A stretch of DNA of 15,908 nucleotides from JANXVV01 sp038230975 (GCA_038230975.1 JBBRMF010000108.1:1-15908), one strand, 5' to 3'. Shown: positions 1 to 7,386, counted from the stretch's first letter. Translations and numbers: made by a program. The notes: generated by a model from the sequence alone, not told the origin.

Positions 1-179
1 CTCAGCGGCTGCGGGAATGGGAGAAACCGGGTCGATGCGGGGATTCTGCCCGATGCAATCCAAAAGCGCAAGTTAAGATTGTGTTAATTTTCAGGGCCGG
101 CGAAAATGCCGGACGGTATTGGCGAGTACACCCACCCTACTCCCATGCAAATAGCCGCTTTTGCTCTAAATTGCCCTAC

Positions 180-749
180 TCAAAGCGAGGTGGACTGCAG
201 TTGCCCTTTGCCACCTTGCCATACCAATCTTTTCTCACCAGGCTTGGTGACCCATTGGAGCAACTGTTCTTCGATGAGGAAAAGTGTGGAGACGTCGCCA
301 CAGATTTTGGTGACCGCATCATAGCCGCGCGGATGTTGGCAGAGGATCACGGCTTGGCGCTCTCGTTCACCGCGAAGGTCATGTTCTTTTTGATTGCCGG
401 ATGCACTGACGGTCTTGCGATGGGCTTCCATCCATTCATCACCCGCGATGGCATAATGGAAATGCTCATCGGGCCCCAATTCAAGGAATCCAAGCAGTAG
501 AAGCGTGGTCGCGGCATGCGGGCCAAAACGACGGGCGAGCGTGGCGTGATCGACGCCGGCCTCCGCGCTCTTCTGACAATACTCGACCGCGAGCGCCATT
601 TTCGGAGGAAGTCGAAACGACCCGGATGGCTTGCGCTGCCCGGCCAAAAGCGGTGTGCTCGCCTTGCGCACGCGGGTGGACGCGGTCTTGCCCGCAGTTT
701 TCCCCGACTTGGTTTTAGATTCGCTTTTGGAGGTTTTTAATTCTGTCAT
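180..749 (-). CDS. Hypothetical protein with Lys/Ser/Thr-rich N-terminus and possible winged-helix-like core
   Basis: I do not recognise this gene. From the ATG at 749 it encodes 189 residues. The first 40 or so are rich in Lys, Ser and Thr (TELKTSKSESKTKSGKT) and probably disordered. A folded part follows, with MALAVEYCQKSAEAGVDHATLARRFG, a short Leu run (TTLLLLGFLELG) and HYAIAGDEWMEAHR, which could be a helix-turn-helix followed by a wing; this is inference only. There is no signal peptide or membrane segment. The frame stays open up to 914, but that would overlap the neighbouring gene. The ATG at 749 has a GGAG element 8 nt upstream and begins where the composition becomes protein-like, so I chose it. 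The gene lies 136 bp downstream of another minus-strand gene of unknown function. Confidence 0.6.
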   Translation of the reverse strand: MTELKTSKSESKTKSGKTAGKTASTRVRKASTPLLAGQRKPSGSFRLPPKMALAVEYCQKSAEAGVDHATLARRFGPHAATTLLLLGFLELGPDEHFHYAIAGDEWMEAHRKTVSASGNQKEHDLRGERERQAVILCQHPRGYDAVTKICGDVSTLFLIEEQLLQWVTKPGEKRLVWQGGKGQLQSTSL

Positions 750-885
750 GAGTGGAGGCTCCGTTCGCCAGGGTCCAGTTGCGAAGTGCGGCTGAGACGA
801 TGCGGCCCATAGGGGACGCCCGCTATTGTCCTGCATTTGCGCGCGGTCTGCAATCTTCGGGTGAAAAGGGGGACACGCCACGCGT

Positions 886-1320
886 TCAACTGGGGTGATC
901 TTCAGCCTCTTCATCCGGATTCGGCGGCGGTTGATTCAAACGGCGCGCTCGCAACTCCTCAATGTCCGTTACACCCCCGCGCTTCTTCGCTTCTTCCGCT
1001 GCTCGCAGCGCGGCGCGCTCAGCAGCTCGTTGCGTGGCTGCGATCATTTGCGTGCGAGCCTTTTCGAATTCTTCATCCGACATCTGCCCGCTTTTGTGCA
1101 ATCGCCGCAGATCGCCGAGCGTGAAACCGATATCACTATTCGGTTCCTCTTCGTCTTTCATCCATTTTTTGAAGTACATCCAAGCCATAGACCCGGCGAC
1201 TAGCAGGAGGGTCAGCAGGAACACACCTACGGCAATATCCGTCGGATTTCCGGATTGAATGAGAATGGTCGGTACACCGAATCCTGCCAATCGTGGATCG
1301 AAATGAATCACGGAATTCAT
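886..1320 (-). CDS. Single-pass membrane protein with SHOCT-like C-terminal segment
   Basis: The product has 144 residues. It has a short N-terminal part, one clear membrane helix at about 28-49 (DIAVGVFLLTLLLVAGSMAW), then a basic KKWMK stop and a charged cytoplasmic tail. Within the tail, FTLGDLRRLHKSGQMSDEEF (about 66-85) resembles the short SHOCT-type motif (x-L-x-x-L-x-x-x-G-x-[IM]-[ST]-x-E-E-[FY]), a small domain of unknown role often at the ends of membrane proteins. A long Ala/Arg/Glu helix and a Pro/Asp/Glu-rich end follow. The frame runs further upstream to 1485 into xseB, but the ATG at 1320 immediately before the membrane-protein-like sequence is far more sensible. There is no Shine-Dalgarno site; TATTCT lies 4 nt upstream of the ATG. 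The gene is divergent from xseB, with 105 bp between them. The function is unknown. Confidence 0.7.
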   Translation of the reverse strand: MNSVIHFDPRLAGFGVPTILIQSGNPTDIAVGVFLLTLLLVAGSMAWMYFKKWMKDEEEPNSDIGFTLGDLRRLHKSGQMSDEEFEKARTQMIAATQRAAERAALRAAEEAKKRGGVTDIEELRARRLNQPPPNPDEEAEDHPS

Positions 1321-1324
1321 GCTA

Positions 1325-1330
1325 AGAATA
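1325..1330 (-). promoter_or_regulatory. Possible -10 element (TATTCT) of a leaderless transcript
   Basis: On the minus strand TATTCT ends 4 nt before the ATG at 1320, and no Shine-Dalgarno sequence is present. It fits the TANNNT pattern seen before several other genes here but has the shortest gap, so it is the weakest member of the set. A TTGACG on the same strand is only 11 bp upstream, too close for a standard -35. Confidence 0.25.
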
Positions 1331-1385
1331 CTCGCCGATAGCGTCAACGGACCCCGCGAAGCATTGATTGTCAAAAGGAAGCGAA

Positions 1386-1415
1386 TTCGCAGGTAGATCG
1401 CCGAGCGTTTATACT
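1386..1415 (+). promoter_or_regulatory. Candidate xseB promoter, TTCGCA-N18-TATACT
   Basis: TTCGCA at 1386-1391 and TATACT at 1410-1415 are separated by 18 bp and lie 10 nt before the xseB ATG. No Shine-Dalgarno site precedes that ATG, so the mRNA would start a few nucleotides upstream of, or at, the start codon. The same TTCGCA-N18-TANNNT arrangement occurs before the gene at 7424. This is inferred from sequence only. Confidence 0.4.
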
Positions 1416-1425
1416 GGCGCGTCCA

Positions 1426-1671
1426 ATGGCTAAAAAGAATCAAACCCCTCCGAAGACTTTTGAGGATGCGCTGGCCGAGGTGCAACAGATCCTGACCGAG
1501 ATTGAAGGCGGTGAAGTGGGTTTGGAGGAAAGCCTTCTGAAATATGAGCGGGGTAAGTTTTTAATCCAACATTGTCGCGGCGTGCTGAATAACGCCGAAA
1601 AACAAGTCGAGTTGATATCCAAATCGACGGACGAAGGCATTCAGTCTGCTCCGATGCCCGAAACAGAATAA
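1426..1671 (+). CDS. xseB: Exodeoxyribonuclease VII small subunit
   Basis: XseB binds in several copies to the large subunit XseA; the complex degrades single-stranded DNA from either end in the cytoplasm. The 81-residue length matches the family. The diagnostic helical core is visible: TFEDALAEVQQILTEIEGGE (about 11-30), then VGLEESLLKYERGKFLIQHC (31-50) and LNNAEKQVELIS (53-64), a two-helix hairpin with the typical G-E-x-x-L-E-x-[SA]-L-x-x-[YF]-E-x-G pattern. The ATG at 1426 has a TATACT 10 nt upstream and no Shine-Dalgarno site. The ispA ATG follows 12 bp after the stop, so the two are almost certainly co-transcribed, a common bacterial arrangement. xseA is not in the window. Confidence 0.92.
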   Translation: MAKKNQTPPKTFEDALAEVQQILTEIEGGEVGLEESLLKYERGKFLIQHCRGVLNNAEKQVELISKSTDEGIQSAPMPETE

Positions 1672-1683
1672 GGTGGACGGCAT

Positions 1684-2640
1684 ATGGAAATTTTGCAAAG
1701 AATCGAATCCTTTCCCGTGGAGACCTTGACCGTGCCATCTTTTGAACTTCCCGATGCGGTACAGATTCTCAAAGCAGACGGGCAGCGTGTTTCGGAGTAT
1801 TTTCGGCAGTTTCTCGCGCGTCACCCGACGGCTCCGCCGCGCCTGCTCGAATCGATTGATTACAGCATGATGGCCGGGGGTAAGCGACTCCGTCCGGCAA
1901 TGGTTCTGGAAACCTGGCGGGCCTGCGGTGGGTTGGATCAATCGGCGAGTGTGCCCAGTGCCCTGGCTGCGGCGACGGCAATCGAACTGATCCATACTTT
2001 TAGTTTAGTCCACGATGATTTGCCAGCCATGGACAATGATGACCTGCGTCGGGGTCGCCCAACCAACCATAAAGTGTATGGCGATGCGATGGCGATTCTC
2101 GCCGGGGACGCCATGACAACCATGGCGTTTGATTTGATTGCGACCGACGCCGAGCCTGCCAAGTCCGCCGCCATGATCCGGGAATTGGCACGCGCGTCTG
2201 GTCCGGAAGGGATGATTGGTGGCCAGGTACTGGACATGGACGGCGAGAAGCAATCCCTTACGCTGCCTCAACTTCAGCAACTTCATCGCATGAAAACCGG
2301 TGCCCTTCTGACGGCGGCGTGTCGGCTGGGTGCCATTGCCGCCGGGTCAGACGAACGGACCCTGTCCGCCGTGACAGACTGCGGCAGACACCTGGGACTC
2401 GCGTTTCAGATCGTCGATGACGTGCTGGATGTCACGTCTTCGCCTGAGCAAATGGGTAAGGCAACGGGCAAGGATCACGCCAAGGGAAAGAATACCTATC
2501 CTAGCTTGTTGGGGTTGGAGAAAAGTAAGGCCGAAGCCCATTTGCATTTGAATCAGGCGCTGCAGTCGATCAGCTTGCTCGGGGAACCGGCGAAGGGATT
2601 GATCGCACTGGCGCGATTTGTGGTGGAGCGAGAGTTATAA
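1684..2640 (+). CDS. ispA: Trans-type polyprenyl diphosphate synthase (farnesyl/geranylgeranyl diphosphate synthase)
   Basis: This enzyme condenses isopentenyl diphosphate with an allylic diphosphate to make farnesyl (or geranylgeranyl) diphosphate in the cytoplasm. The 318 residues include GGKRLRP (65-71), the first Asp-rich motif DDLPAMD (111-117) with the downstream RRGRPTNH, and the second Asp-rich motif DDVLD (245-249); the Asp residues bind Mg-diphosphate. The two-residue insertion in the first motif and the aromatic Phe106 five positions before it are usual for bacterial C15 enzymes, so FPP is the favoured product, though C20 cannot be excluded. The N-terminus is about 25 residues longer than in typical IspA. 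The start has a good Shine-Dalgarno site (AAGGTGG, from 1670) and lies 12 bp after xseB. A hairpin terminator follows the stop. Confidence 0.92.
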   Translation: MEILQRIESFPVETLTVPSFELPDAVQILKADGQRVSEYFRQFLARHPTAPPRLLESIDYSMMAGGKRLRPAMVLETWRACGGLDQSASVPSALAAATAIELIHTFSLVHDDLPAMDNDDLRRGRPTNHKVYGDAMAILAGDAMTTMAFDLIATDAEPAKSAAMIRELARASGPEGMIGGQVLDMDGEKQSLTLPQLQQLHRMKTGALLTAACRLGAIAAGSDERTLSAVTDCGRHLGLAFQIVDDVLDVTSSPEQMGKATGKDHAKGKNTYPSLLGLEKSKAEAHLHLNQALQSISLLGEPAKGLIALARFVVEREL

Positions 2641-2656
2641 AACGTCCGGGTCTCAT

Positions 2657-2699
2657 CAAGCCGGTTCGTCGCCTACGGCTTCCGAATCCGGCTTGTTTG
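2657..2699 (+). terminator. Hairpin terminator after ispA
   Basis: The arms CAAGCCGGTTCG (2657-2668) and CGAATCCGGCTTG (2683-2695) pair over 12 bp with a single bulged base and are followed by TTTG. It lies between the convergent ispA and the sugar isomerase gene, so it may serve both; the T-tract is better on the plus strand. Confidence 0.7.
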
Positions 2700-2704
2700 C
2701 TTTC

Positions 2705-3685
2705 CTACTTCCCGGCGGCGATCAGATCAAACCGTCGCACGAACTCCGGCAACGGTAAACCACCGTCTTCGATCGTGGCCCAGCCGTCATATTCCACATC
2801 ACTGAGGGCCCGACGAACGGCGGGCCAATTAATGCTGCCATCGCGAGGATGCACGAACTTGCCATCATGACCCTCCGGGGTCAACTTGAAATCCTTGATA
2901 TGCAATTTGCAGATTAGTTTGCCAAGCGTTTTGACCCATTCTTCTGGAGGTGAATACTTCACATGGTTGCCAATATCGTAATAGGCTTTGACCCAGGGGC
3001 TATTAAATGATGCAACGAAATTCTTATACAAACCCGGCGTCACGCACAGATTGTTCCAGACGTTTTCCAGGCCGATGACGACTTTGAGTTCCTCGGCCAG
3101 TGGAATCAGCTTCTCAACGGCGGCTTTGGAACCGTCCGTGGCGTGGTTTTGCTGCTGGATATACTTGGCATACGGGGCGTTATCCCCTTTGACGACGCGC
3201 GAGACATGACCGGTTTTCTCGTCGAATTCCATGTCAAATTCGCCCGGAGTCGGCATGGCGACCCCGCCGATGCGACATGGCACGAGCAGAATCGCGTCGG
3301 CACCATATACCTTTGCGGCTCGAAGGGCGACGCGGGTCAATTCAATGGTTTCGTTCACTTTGTCCGAATTATCACTGTTGAATGACATCCATCCGCGAAG
3401 CACTGAGTGAACGCGCAGACCGATCGAGTCGATGAGCTTGCGATCGATCGCCGCCTCGGCCTCCGGGCAGCAATGCGATGTTTCGACGCCATCAAATCCC
3501 GCGTCTTTCAGAGCCTGAAGCTGCGTCGCCTTGAGCTTCTCAACAATCATCGCCTTACGGATTTTGCCTTTCAGCGGGGACTGGACCGCATCATCGGCAA
3601 AACTTGTCGAACGGGGTAACAACGATGTTCCGGCAGCAGCGGCGCTGGCGGCGAGGAAATTGCGGCGGGTTAGTGAGTGAATCAT
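2705..3685 (-). CDS. Tat-exported sugar phosphate isomerase/epimerase (TIM barrel)
   Basis: The product, 326 residues from the ATG at 3685, is a xylose-isomerase-like TIM-barrel protein. The N-terminus SLTRRNFLAASAAAAG is a twin-arginine signal, with likely cleavage after Ala30 (SFA-DD), so the enzyme is probably exported folded. Candidate divalent-metal ligands in the family pattern are Glu207 (GLENVW), Asp237 and His241 (YDIGNH), His262 (KLHIKDF) and Glu306 (IEDGG). DGVETSH near residue 66 is typical of the first strands. The substrate cannot be read from sequence; planctomycetes carry many paralogues, often linked to sugar breakdown. An upstream ATG at 3721 would add 12 residues before the Tat motif; I prefer 3685 because it puts the twin Arg at residues 7-8. 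Neither start has a clear Shine-Dalgarno site. The gene lies inverted between ispA and dxs. Confidence 0.85.
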   Translation of the reverse strand: MIHSLTRRNFLAASAAAAGTSLLPRSTSFADDAVQSPLKGKIRKAMIVEKLKATQLQALKDAGFDGVETSHCCPEAEAAIDRKLIDSIGLRVHSVLRGWMSFNSDNSDKVNETIELTRVALRAAKVYGADAILLVPCRIGGVAMPTPGEFDMEFDEKTGHVSRVVKGDNAPYAKYIQQQNHATDGSKAAVEKLIPLAEELKVVIGLENVWNNLCVTPGLYKNFVASFNSPWVKAYYDIGNHVKYSPPEEWVKTLGKLICKLHIKDFKLTPEGHDGKFVHPRDGSINWPAVRRALSDVEYDGWATIEDGGLPLPEFVRRFDLIAAGK

Positions 3686-3721
3686 GTCAGGCTTTACGCG
3701 CGAAATCGACCGTTGTGACAT

Positions 3722-4090
3722 TTACAATCCGGAAAAACCTACTCTGTCTCCGTGGGTATATAGAGAACCTTCACGCATCGGGAATGGGGTCGGTTGTTAC
3801 AATATTGCCATTATTGAGTCGGAACTATCGAGAAGGTCAGGTTATGTGTCAAGGTTTTCAGGCCCGATAAGCCGATGTCATTGGGGTATTGTTGCGCCAT
3901 GAGATCCGGAAATTATTGAAAATCGAGAAAACCCGGTCCGTCGGTACCAGCCAACGTATGATTTGAGTCGCTGTAGACACATGGTTGGGATTCTCTTAAC
4001 CTGTAAGGCTTGCGAAATAACGTGTCGACTGGATCGGAAGACGCGTTCAGGACACAAGGGCGTGCTTATTTCGCTGGAGGTTTAACGAAG
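3722..4090. other. Gene-free divergent intergenic region upstream of dxs
   Basis: About 370 bp separates the sugar isomerase start from the dxs start. It is visibly more AT-rich than the flanking genes. I see no convincing gene, tRNA or known riboswitch. It must hold the dxs promoter and probably the isomerase promoter. AT-rich stretches such as TATATA (near 3760) and ACAATATTG (near 3798) are possible elements, but none can be assigned. The region also contains the in-frame 5' extension of dxs (4010-4090), which I do not treat as coding. Confidence 0.5.
4076..4080 (+). promoter_or_regulatory. dxs: Ribosome binding site GGAGG fixing the dxs start
   Basis: GGAGG lies 10 nt before the ATG at 4091 and selects it over the upstream in-frame ATG at 4010, which has no such site. 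It is one of the best Shine-Dalgarno sequences in the window. Confidence 0.65.
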
Positions 4091-6127
4091 ATGTCTTTGC
4101 CGATGCCGCAAACTAAATCAGTCGCACCCTCGGTACTCAAACCAACCATGAGAACCGCACCAAAGCCCGTTGAACGCTCTATGCTTGATTTTATTCATTC
4201 ACCTCAGGATCTTCGCAACCTTTCGATGGACGAACTGGGCGTATTGGCCGGCGAAATGCGTCACCGCATTGTCGAGGCCGTTAGCAAAAACGGTGGGCAT
4301 CTGGCGTCAAACCTTGGCGTGGTCGAGCTCACCATCGCATTGCATTACGTCTATGATTTTGGCGCATATCCCAAAGGGCGCGATCGATTGCTGTTTGATG
4401 TGGGTCATCAAAGCTATGCCCATAAGATGCTCACCGGACGGGCCGGGGATTTCCCCATGCTCCGTAAGAAAGGGCATGTCAGTGGATTCCCGAATCCATT
4501 TGAAAGCCCGTACGACCTGTTTGCCGTCGGGCATGCCGGGACGGCCATCAGCACGGCCGTCGGAATGGCGCGCGGTGATCAACTCCTGAATCGACAAAAC
4601 CATATTGCCGCCATTGTGGGCGATGCTTCCATCGTCAACGGGCTGGCGTTTGAAGGTTTAAATGGTGCCGGAATGTTGCGACGGCAATGCCTGATCGTCC
4701 TGAACGACAACGGCATGAGCATCAGCAAGCCTCAGGGCGCGTTTGCACACTATCTGGAGCGCGTGCGGGTCAGCAGCACCTACGAAGAAGCCAAGAAAGT
4801 TGCTGAAAAAATCGTCGGACGGCTTCCCACAAGCGTGGGAGGTACGATCGAAGGAATTTGGCATCACCTGAAGGAAGGCTTCAAAGGCGCGATGTGGCCG
4901 GGGCAAATGTTCGAGAGCCTCGGTGTGAAATACATGGGCCCGCTGGATGGCCATGATCTGCCCGGCCTGATCAACATGCTCGGCGAGCTAAAGCACGTCA
5001 ACACCCCTGTATTGTTGCACGTCAAAACCGTCAAAGGCAACGGCTACGAGATCGCCGCGAGCGAACCGACCCGTTTCCACTCTCCCGCCGCTTTCCAGGT
5101 CGAAGGTTGCCGGGTCACCATCAATAAAGGTACGGGCAAATCGTGGACCACCGCTTTTGCCGACGCGATGATCGAGTTGGCTAAAAAAGACCCGCGCGTG
5201 ATCGCGCTGACCGCCGCCATGCCCGATGGCACCGGCTTGAGCAAGTTTGAAACGGTGTTCCCCGATCGATATATCGACAGCGGTATTTGCGAAAGCCACC
5301 TGACCGCCATGGCCGCCGGCATGGCCAAGAGCGGTCTGCGTCCGTTCGCCGCCATCTACAGCACGTTCATGCAGCGCGCTTTCGATCAAGCCTGGCAGGA
5401 AGTGATTCTGAACGGCATGCCCGTCGTCTTCTGTATGGACCGCGCCGGATTCGTGGGCGATGACGGAGCCGTCCATCACGGATTCTGCGATTTGGCTTTC
5501 CTCCGCCCGATGCCCGGGATGGTGCTTATGGCCCCAAGTGATGAAGCGGAACTGAATCGCTCGCTGCGATTCGCCTTGTCGTTGCAAACCGCCAGTGCCC
5601 TGCGCTACCCGCGCGACAACGTGCCTACGGAGAATTTTGAAGCGGTGATCGATGAAGATCTACGAGTAGCCGCCTCGCAGGAATGGACGATTGGCCAGAG
5701 TCGCGTTCTGCGTGAGGGTCGCGATGCAACCTTGATCGCCTACGGTGCATTGGCACAAAACGCGATGCTCGCCGCCGAAGCGTTGGCTGGACAGGGCATC
5801 GAGGTTTCGGTGATTGACGCCCGCTTCTGCAAACCGATTGACGCCGCAATGCTTGCCCGCGTGTTAAAGCCCGGCCACCCGGTGCTGACGATTGAAGACC
5901 ATTCACTGCAATTCGGCTTTGGTAGTGCGGTCATTGAACACGCCGTCACACACGGCCTGCCCACCCAATCCCTCAGCCGACTCGGCATGCCCGACCGCCT
6001 GGTGGCTCACGCCACTCGAAAAGAGCAGTTGGCAGAAGTGGGCTTAGACGCCGCGGGAATCGCCGGCAGTGTGCGTGATGCCATTCGCAAAGCGTCGGCG
6101 GTTGTGTCCGAGAAACAATTCGCCTGA
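4091..6127 (+). CDS. dxs: 1-deoxy-D-xylulose-5-phosphate synthase
   Basis: DXS joins pyruvate and glyceraldehyde 3-phosphate to form 1-deoxyxylulose 5-phosphate, the first step of the MEP isoprenoid pathway, using thiamine diphosphate. From 4091 it has 678 residues, somewhat longer than the usual 620-640 because of an N-terminal extension of about 30. Domain order is cofactor-binding (about 35-330), pyrimidine (about 345-510), then C-terminal transketolase domain. Key residues are kept: His70, GHQSYAHK (105-112), Asp178 and Asn207 for Mg, catalytic Glu401 in GICESH, and Asp458/His462 in GDDGAVHHG. AAMPDGTGL and IYSTFMQRAFDQ are typical DXS sequences. Two oddities are GDA in place of GDG at 177-179 and ESH instead of EQH around Glu401. 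Other transketolase-fold enzymes are unlikely given the DXS-specific motifs. A strong terminator follows. Confidence 0.9.
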   Translation: MSLPMPQTKSVAPSVLKPTMRTAPKPVERSMLDFIHSPQDLRNLSMDELGVLAGEMRHRIVEAVSKNGGHLASNLGVVELTIALHYVYDFGAYPKGRDRLLFDVGHQSYAHKMLTGRAGDFPMLRKKGHVSGFPNPFESPYDLFAVGHAGTAISTAVGMARGDQLLNRQNHIAAIVGDASIVNGLAFEGLNGAGMLRRQCLIVLNDNGMSISKPQGAFAHYLERVRVSSTYEEAKKVAEKIVGRLPTSVGGTIEGIWHHLKEGFKGAMWPGQMFESLGVKYMGPLDGHDLPGLINMLGELKHVNTPVLLHVKTVKGNGYEIAASEPTRFHSPAAFQVEGCRVTINKGTGKSWTTAFADAMIELAKKDPRVIALTAAMPDGTGLSKFETVFPDRYIDSGICESHLTAMAAGMAKSGLRPFAAIYSTFMQRAFDQAWQEVILNGMPVVFCMDRAGFVGDDGAVHHGFCDLAFLRPMPGMVLMAPSDEAELNRSLRFALSLQTASALRYPRDNVPTENFEAVIDEDLRVAASQEWTIGQSRVLREGRDATLIAYGALAQNAMLAAEALAGQGIEVSVIDARFCKPIDAAMLARVLKPGHPVLTIEDHSLQFGFGSAVIEHAVTHGLPTQSLSRLGMPDRLVAHATRKEQLAEVGLDAAGIAGSVRDAIRKASAVVSEKQFA

Positions 6128-6155
6128 GCGAGAACTTTTCGAAAACCCATGAACG

Positions 6156-6180
6156 CCCACGGAACTTGTTCCGTGGGTTT
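6156..6180 (+). terminator. Rho-independent terminator after dxs
   Basis: CCCACGGAA (6156-6164) pairs perfectly with TTCCGTGGG (6169-6177) around a CTTG loop, followed by TTT. It lies 28 bp after the dxs stop and 18 bp from the convergent gene's stop, so it could act in both directions. Confidence 0.85.
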
Positions 6181-6195
6181 CTGAATTTTGAAACC

Positions 6196-6618
6196 TCACG
6201 TCTTTTGATCGCTTCCGTTCTTCTCAATCTCCTGCTCATTCGCCTTGGCTTCTGTCTTAGCCACGTGGATTTCAACGCGCAATCGGCTGTAGAAATTCAT
6301 ATAGATGTTGGCCACAAAAACGAGCGCAAAGAGACTGATCACGTAGCCCCGCCAATCATCGAGCAACAGTTTGAAATGGGTCAGCAGCATGAAAAAGATC
6401 GTCACGTAATGACTGAAGCAGTATTCACAGGTGAACAGGTAAAAGAATTTTCGCTGCAAAAGATTTTGGCACGCCTCACTTTTTCGCGCGCAAAAGTCGC
6501 GGGGCTCACGGAAGATTTCCTCATGAGTCACCGTCCAGGCAACACACGCAATCGGGACGGCCAATACCATCAGCCACCAGGTCTGTAATACGGGATGGGA
6601 ACTGTCGGGGGGTTGCAT
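6196..6618 (-). CDS. Small multi-pass membrane protein with C-x2-C motif
   Basis: I do not recognise a named family. The 140-residue product has three probable membrane segments: about 14-30 (WWLMVLAVPIACVAWTV), about 64-82 around the motif CEYCFSHYVTIFFMLL, and about 92-110 (YVISLFALVFVANIYMNF). A charged Lys/Glu-rich tail follows. A Cys-x2-Cys pair at the start of the second membrane segment recalls the small DUF1360-type membrane proteins (T-C-x-x-C at a membrane boundary), a loose resemblance only. Two further Cys residues (43 and 50) lie in the loop before it and could join it in metal or disulfide chemistry. The start at 6618 has no Shine-Dalgarno site; TACGTT lies 8 nt upstream. It sits 83 bp downstream of miaE on the same strand and may be co-transcribed. 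Confidence 0.65.
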   Translation of the reverse strand: MQPPDSSHPVLQTWWLMVLAVPIACVAWTVTHEEIFREPRDFCARKSEACQNLLQRKFFYLFTCEYCFSHYVTIFFMLLTHFKLLLDDWRGYVISLFALVFVANIYMNFYSRLRVEIHVAKTEAKANEQEIEKNGSDQKT

Positions 6619-6701
6619 ACGCTGCCAACGTATGCGATCTCAACCCATCGCTGGAACAGCAAAAATGAAATCGGCTTCCGTCCGTTAAAACTTCGCCGAA
6701 C

Positions 6702-7322
6702 TTATAGAACGGGCCGTGGTTCGCCGCTGTGCATGCGCGGACCGGGCGTCTGCTGCTGGATCAACTGGGCTTCGCGATCAAGCATCTCATCCCATCGCTG
6801 CGCCACCACATCAGACGGCAGAATCTGCTCGGCCAACTGCAAAAACGATAAATAGTGTCCATGCTCGCTGGCCCACAAACCTTTATAGAGCTTGGCCATC
6901 TCGGCATCTTCGCAGTGGTTGGCGAGCAGTTGAAACCGCTCACAGGAACGGGCTTCAATCAATGAAGAGATCATCAGTCTGTCGATGAGTTCTCCCGGCC
7001 CAAGACCTTTGCGAACCAACTGATGCAGCCCGCTGGCATAGGGGTTGGCGTGTTGGCGGCTCAGCTTGCCCCCGCGCCGGGCGAGTAATCGCGTGACGAC
7101 GGAGAGATGTTCCACCTCATCCCGGGCGACGGCGGTCATGGCGGTGACCCAATTCTCGGGCGGGCAAGGTTCCGGCCATCGATTCAATAACTCCAGCGCG
7201 TTGCTCGCCGCTTTCTTCTCAAGGTGCGCGTGGTCATTCAACAACGCCAGCGGGGCGGTTAGAACGGAAGTGGCCCATTTGGAGGGCGTGCTGTATCGCA
7301 GAGGAAGTTCGACGTCGCGCAT
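6702..7322 (-). CDS. miaE: tRNA 2-methylthio-N6-isopentenyladenosine37 hydroxylase
   Basis: MiaE is a diiron monooxygenase that hydroxylates the isopentenyl side chain of ms2i6A at position 37 of UNN-reading tRNAs, after MiaA and MiaB. The 206-residue length fits. The ferritin-like four-helix ligands are all visible: Glu35 (DHAHLEKKAA), Glu69-x2-His72 (RDEVEH), Glu123 (SLIEARS) and Glu153-x2-His156 (SEHGHY). The frame LNDHAHLEKKAASNAL and the RSCERF segment are typical of the family. The ATG at 7322 has no Shine-Dalgarno site, but TATACT lies only 6 nt upstream, consistent with a leaderless transcript. The gene is divergent from the inositol-phosphatase-like gene. miaA and miaB are not in the window. 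Confidence 0.92.
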   Translation of the reverse strand: MRDVELPLRYSTPSKWATSVLTAPLALLNDHAHLEKKAASNALELLNRWPEPCPPENWVTAMTAVARDEVEHLSVVTRLLARRGGKLSRQHANPYASGLHQLVRKGLGPGELIDRLMISSLIEARSCERFQLLANHCEDAEMAKLYKGLWASEHGHYLSFLQLAEQILPSDVVAQRWDEMLDREAQLIQQQTPGPRMHSGEPRPVL

Positions 7323-7328
7323 GGCGGA

Positions 7329-7334
7329 AGTATA
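7329..7334 (-). promoter_or_regulatory. miaE: Candidate -10 (TATACT) for leaderless miaE mRNA
   Basis: On the minus strand TATACT ends 6 nt before the miaE ATG. With ordinary promoter geometry transcription would begin at the A of the ATG. No clear -35 is seen at 16-19 bp and no Shine-Dalgarno site is present. Confidence 0.45.
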
Positions 7335-7386
7335 ACGCCAATTGGATTTTTAAAGAGAACCGCCGGGCACTCCAAGCGTTGTCCGA

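Noticed and set aside
3..500. Plus-strand frame open from position 3 to 500 without a stop
   Set aside because: Its downstream part lies opposite the better-supported minus-strand gene (180-749); its protein has no recognisable features, and no start signal or homology is seen. The first 179 bases could hold the end of a gene, but all readings look equally plausible.
750..914. N-terminal extension of the 180-749 gene to an ATG at 914
   Set aside because: It would overlap the neighbouring gene's end and adds 55 residues rich in Pro/Trp/His unlike the rest; the ATG at 749 has GGAG upstream.
1321..1485. Extension of the SHOCT-like gene to 1485
   Set aside because: It runs antisense into the xseB coding region and adds a non-protein-like basic segment.
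3604..3902. Short plus-strand frames across the sugar isomerase start and the following gap
   Set aside because: They overlap the Tat signal region of a clear gene, have no Shine-Dalgarno site, and their proteins look random.
4010..4090. Upstream dxs start at 4010
   Set aside because: There is no ribosome binding site, the extra residues are unlike DXS, and the ATG at 4091 has GGAGG.
4988..5587. Long minus-strand frame inside dxs (also 8841-9521 inside the SPFH gene and 14287-14772 inside serA)
   Set aside because: These lie wholly antisense to strongly supported genes and are rich in His/Arg/Gly as expected for reverse-strand readings of GC-rich coding DNA.
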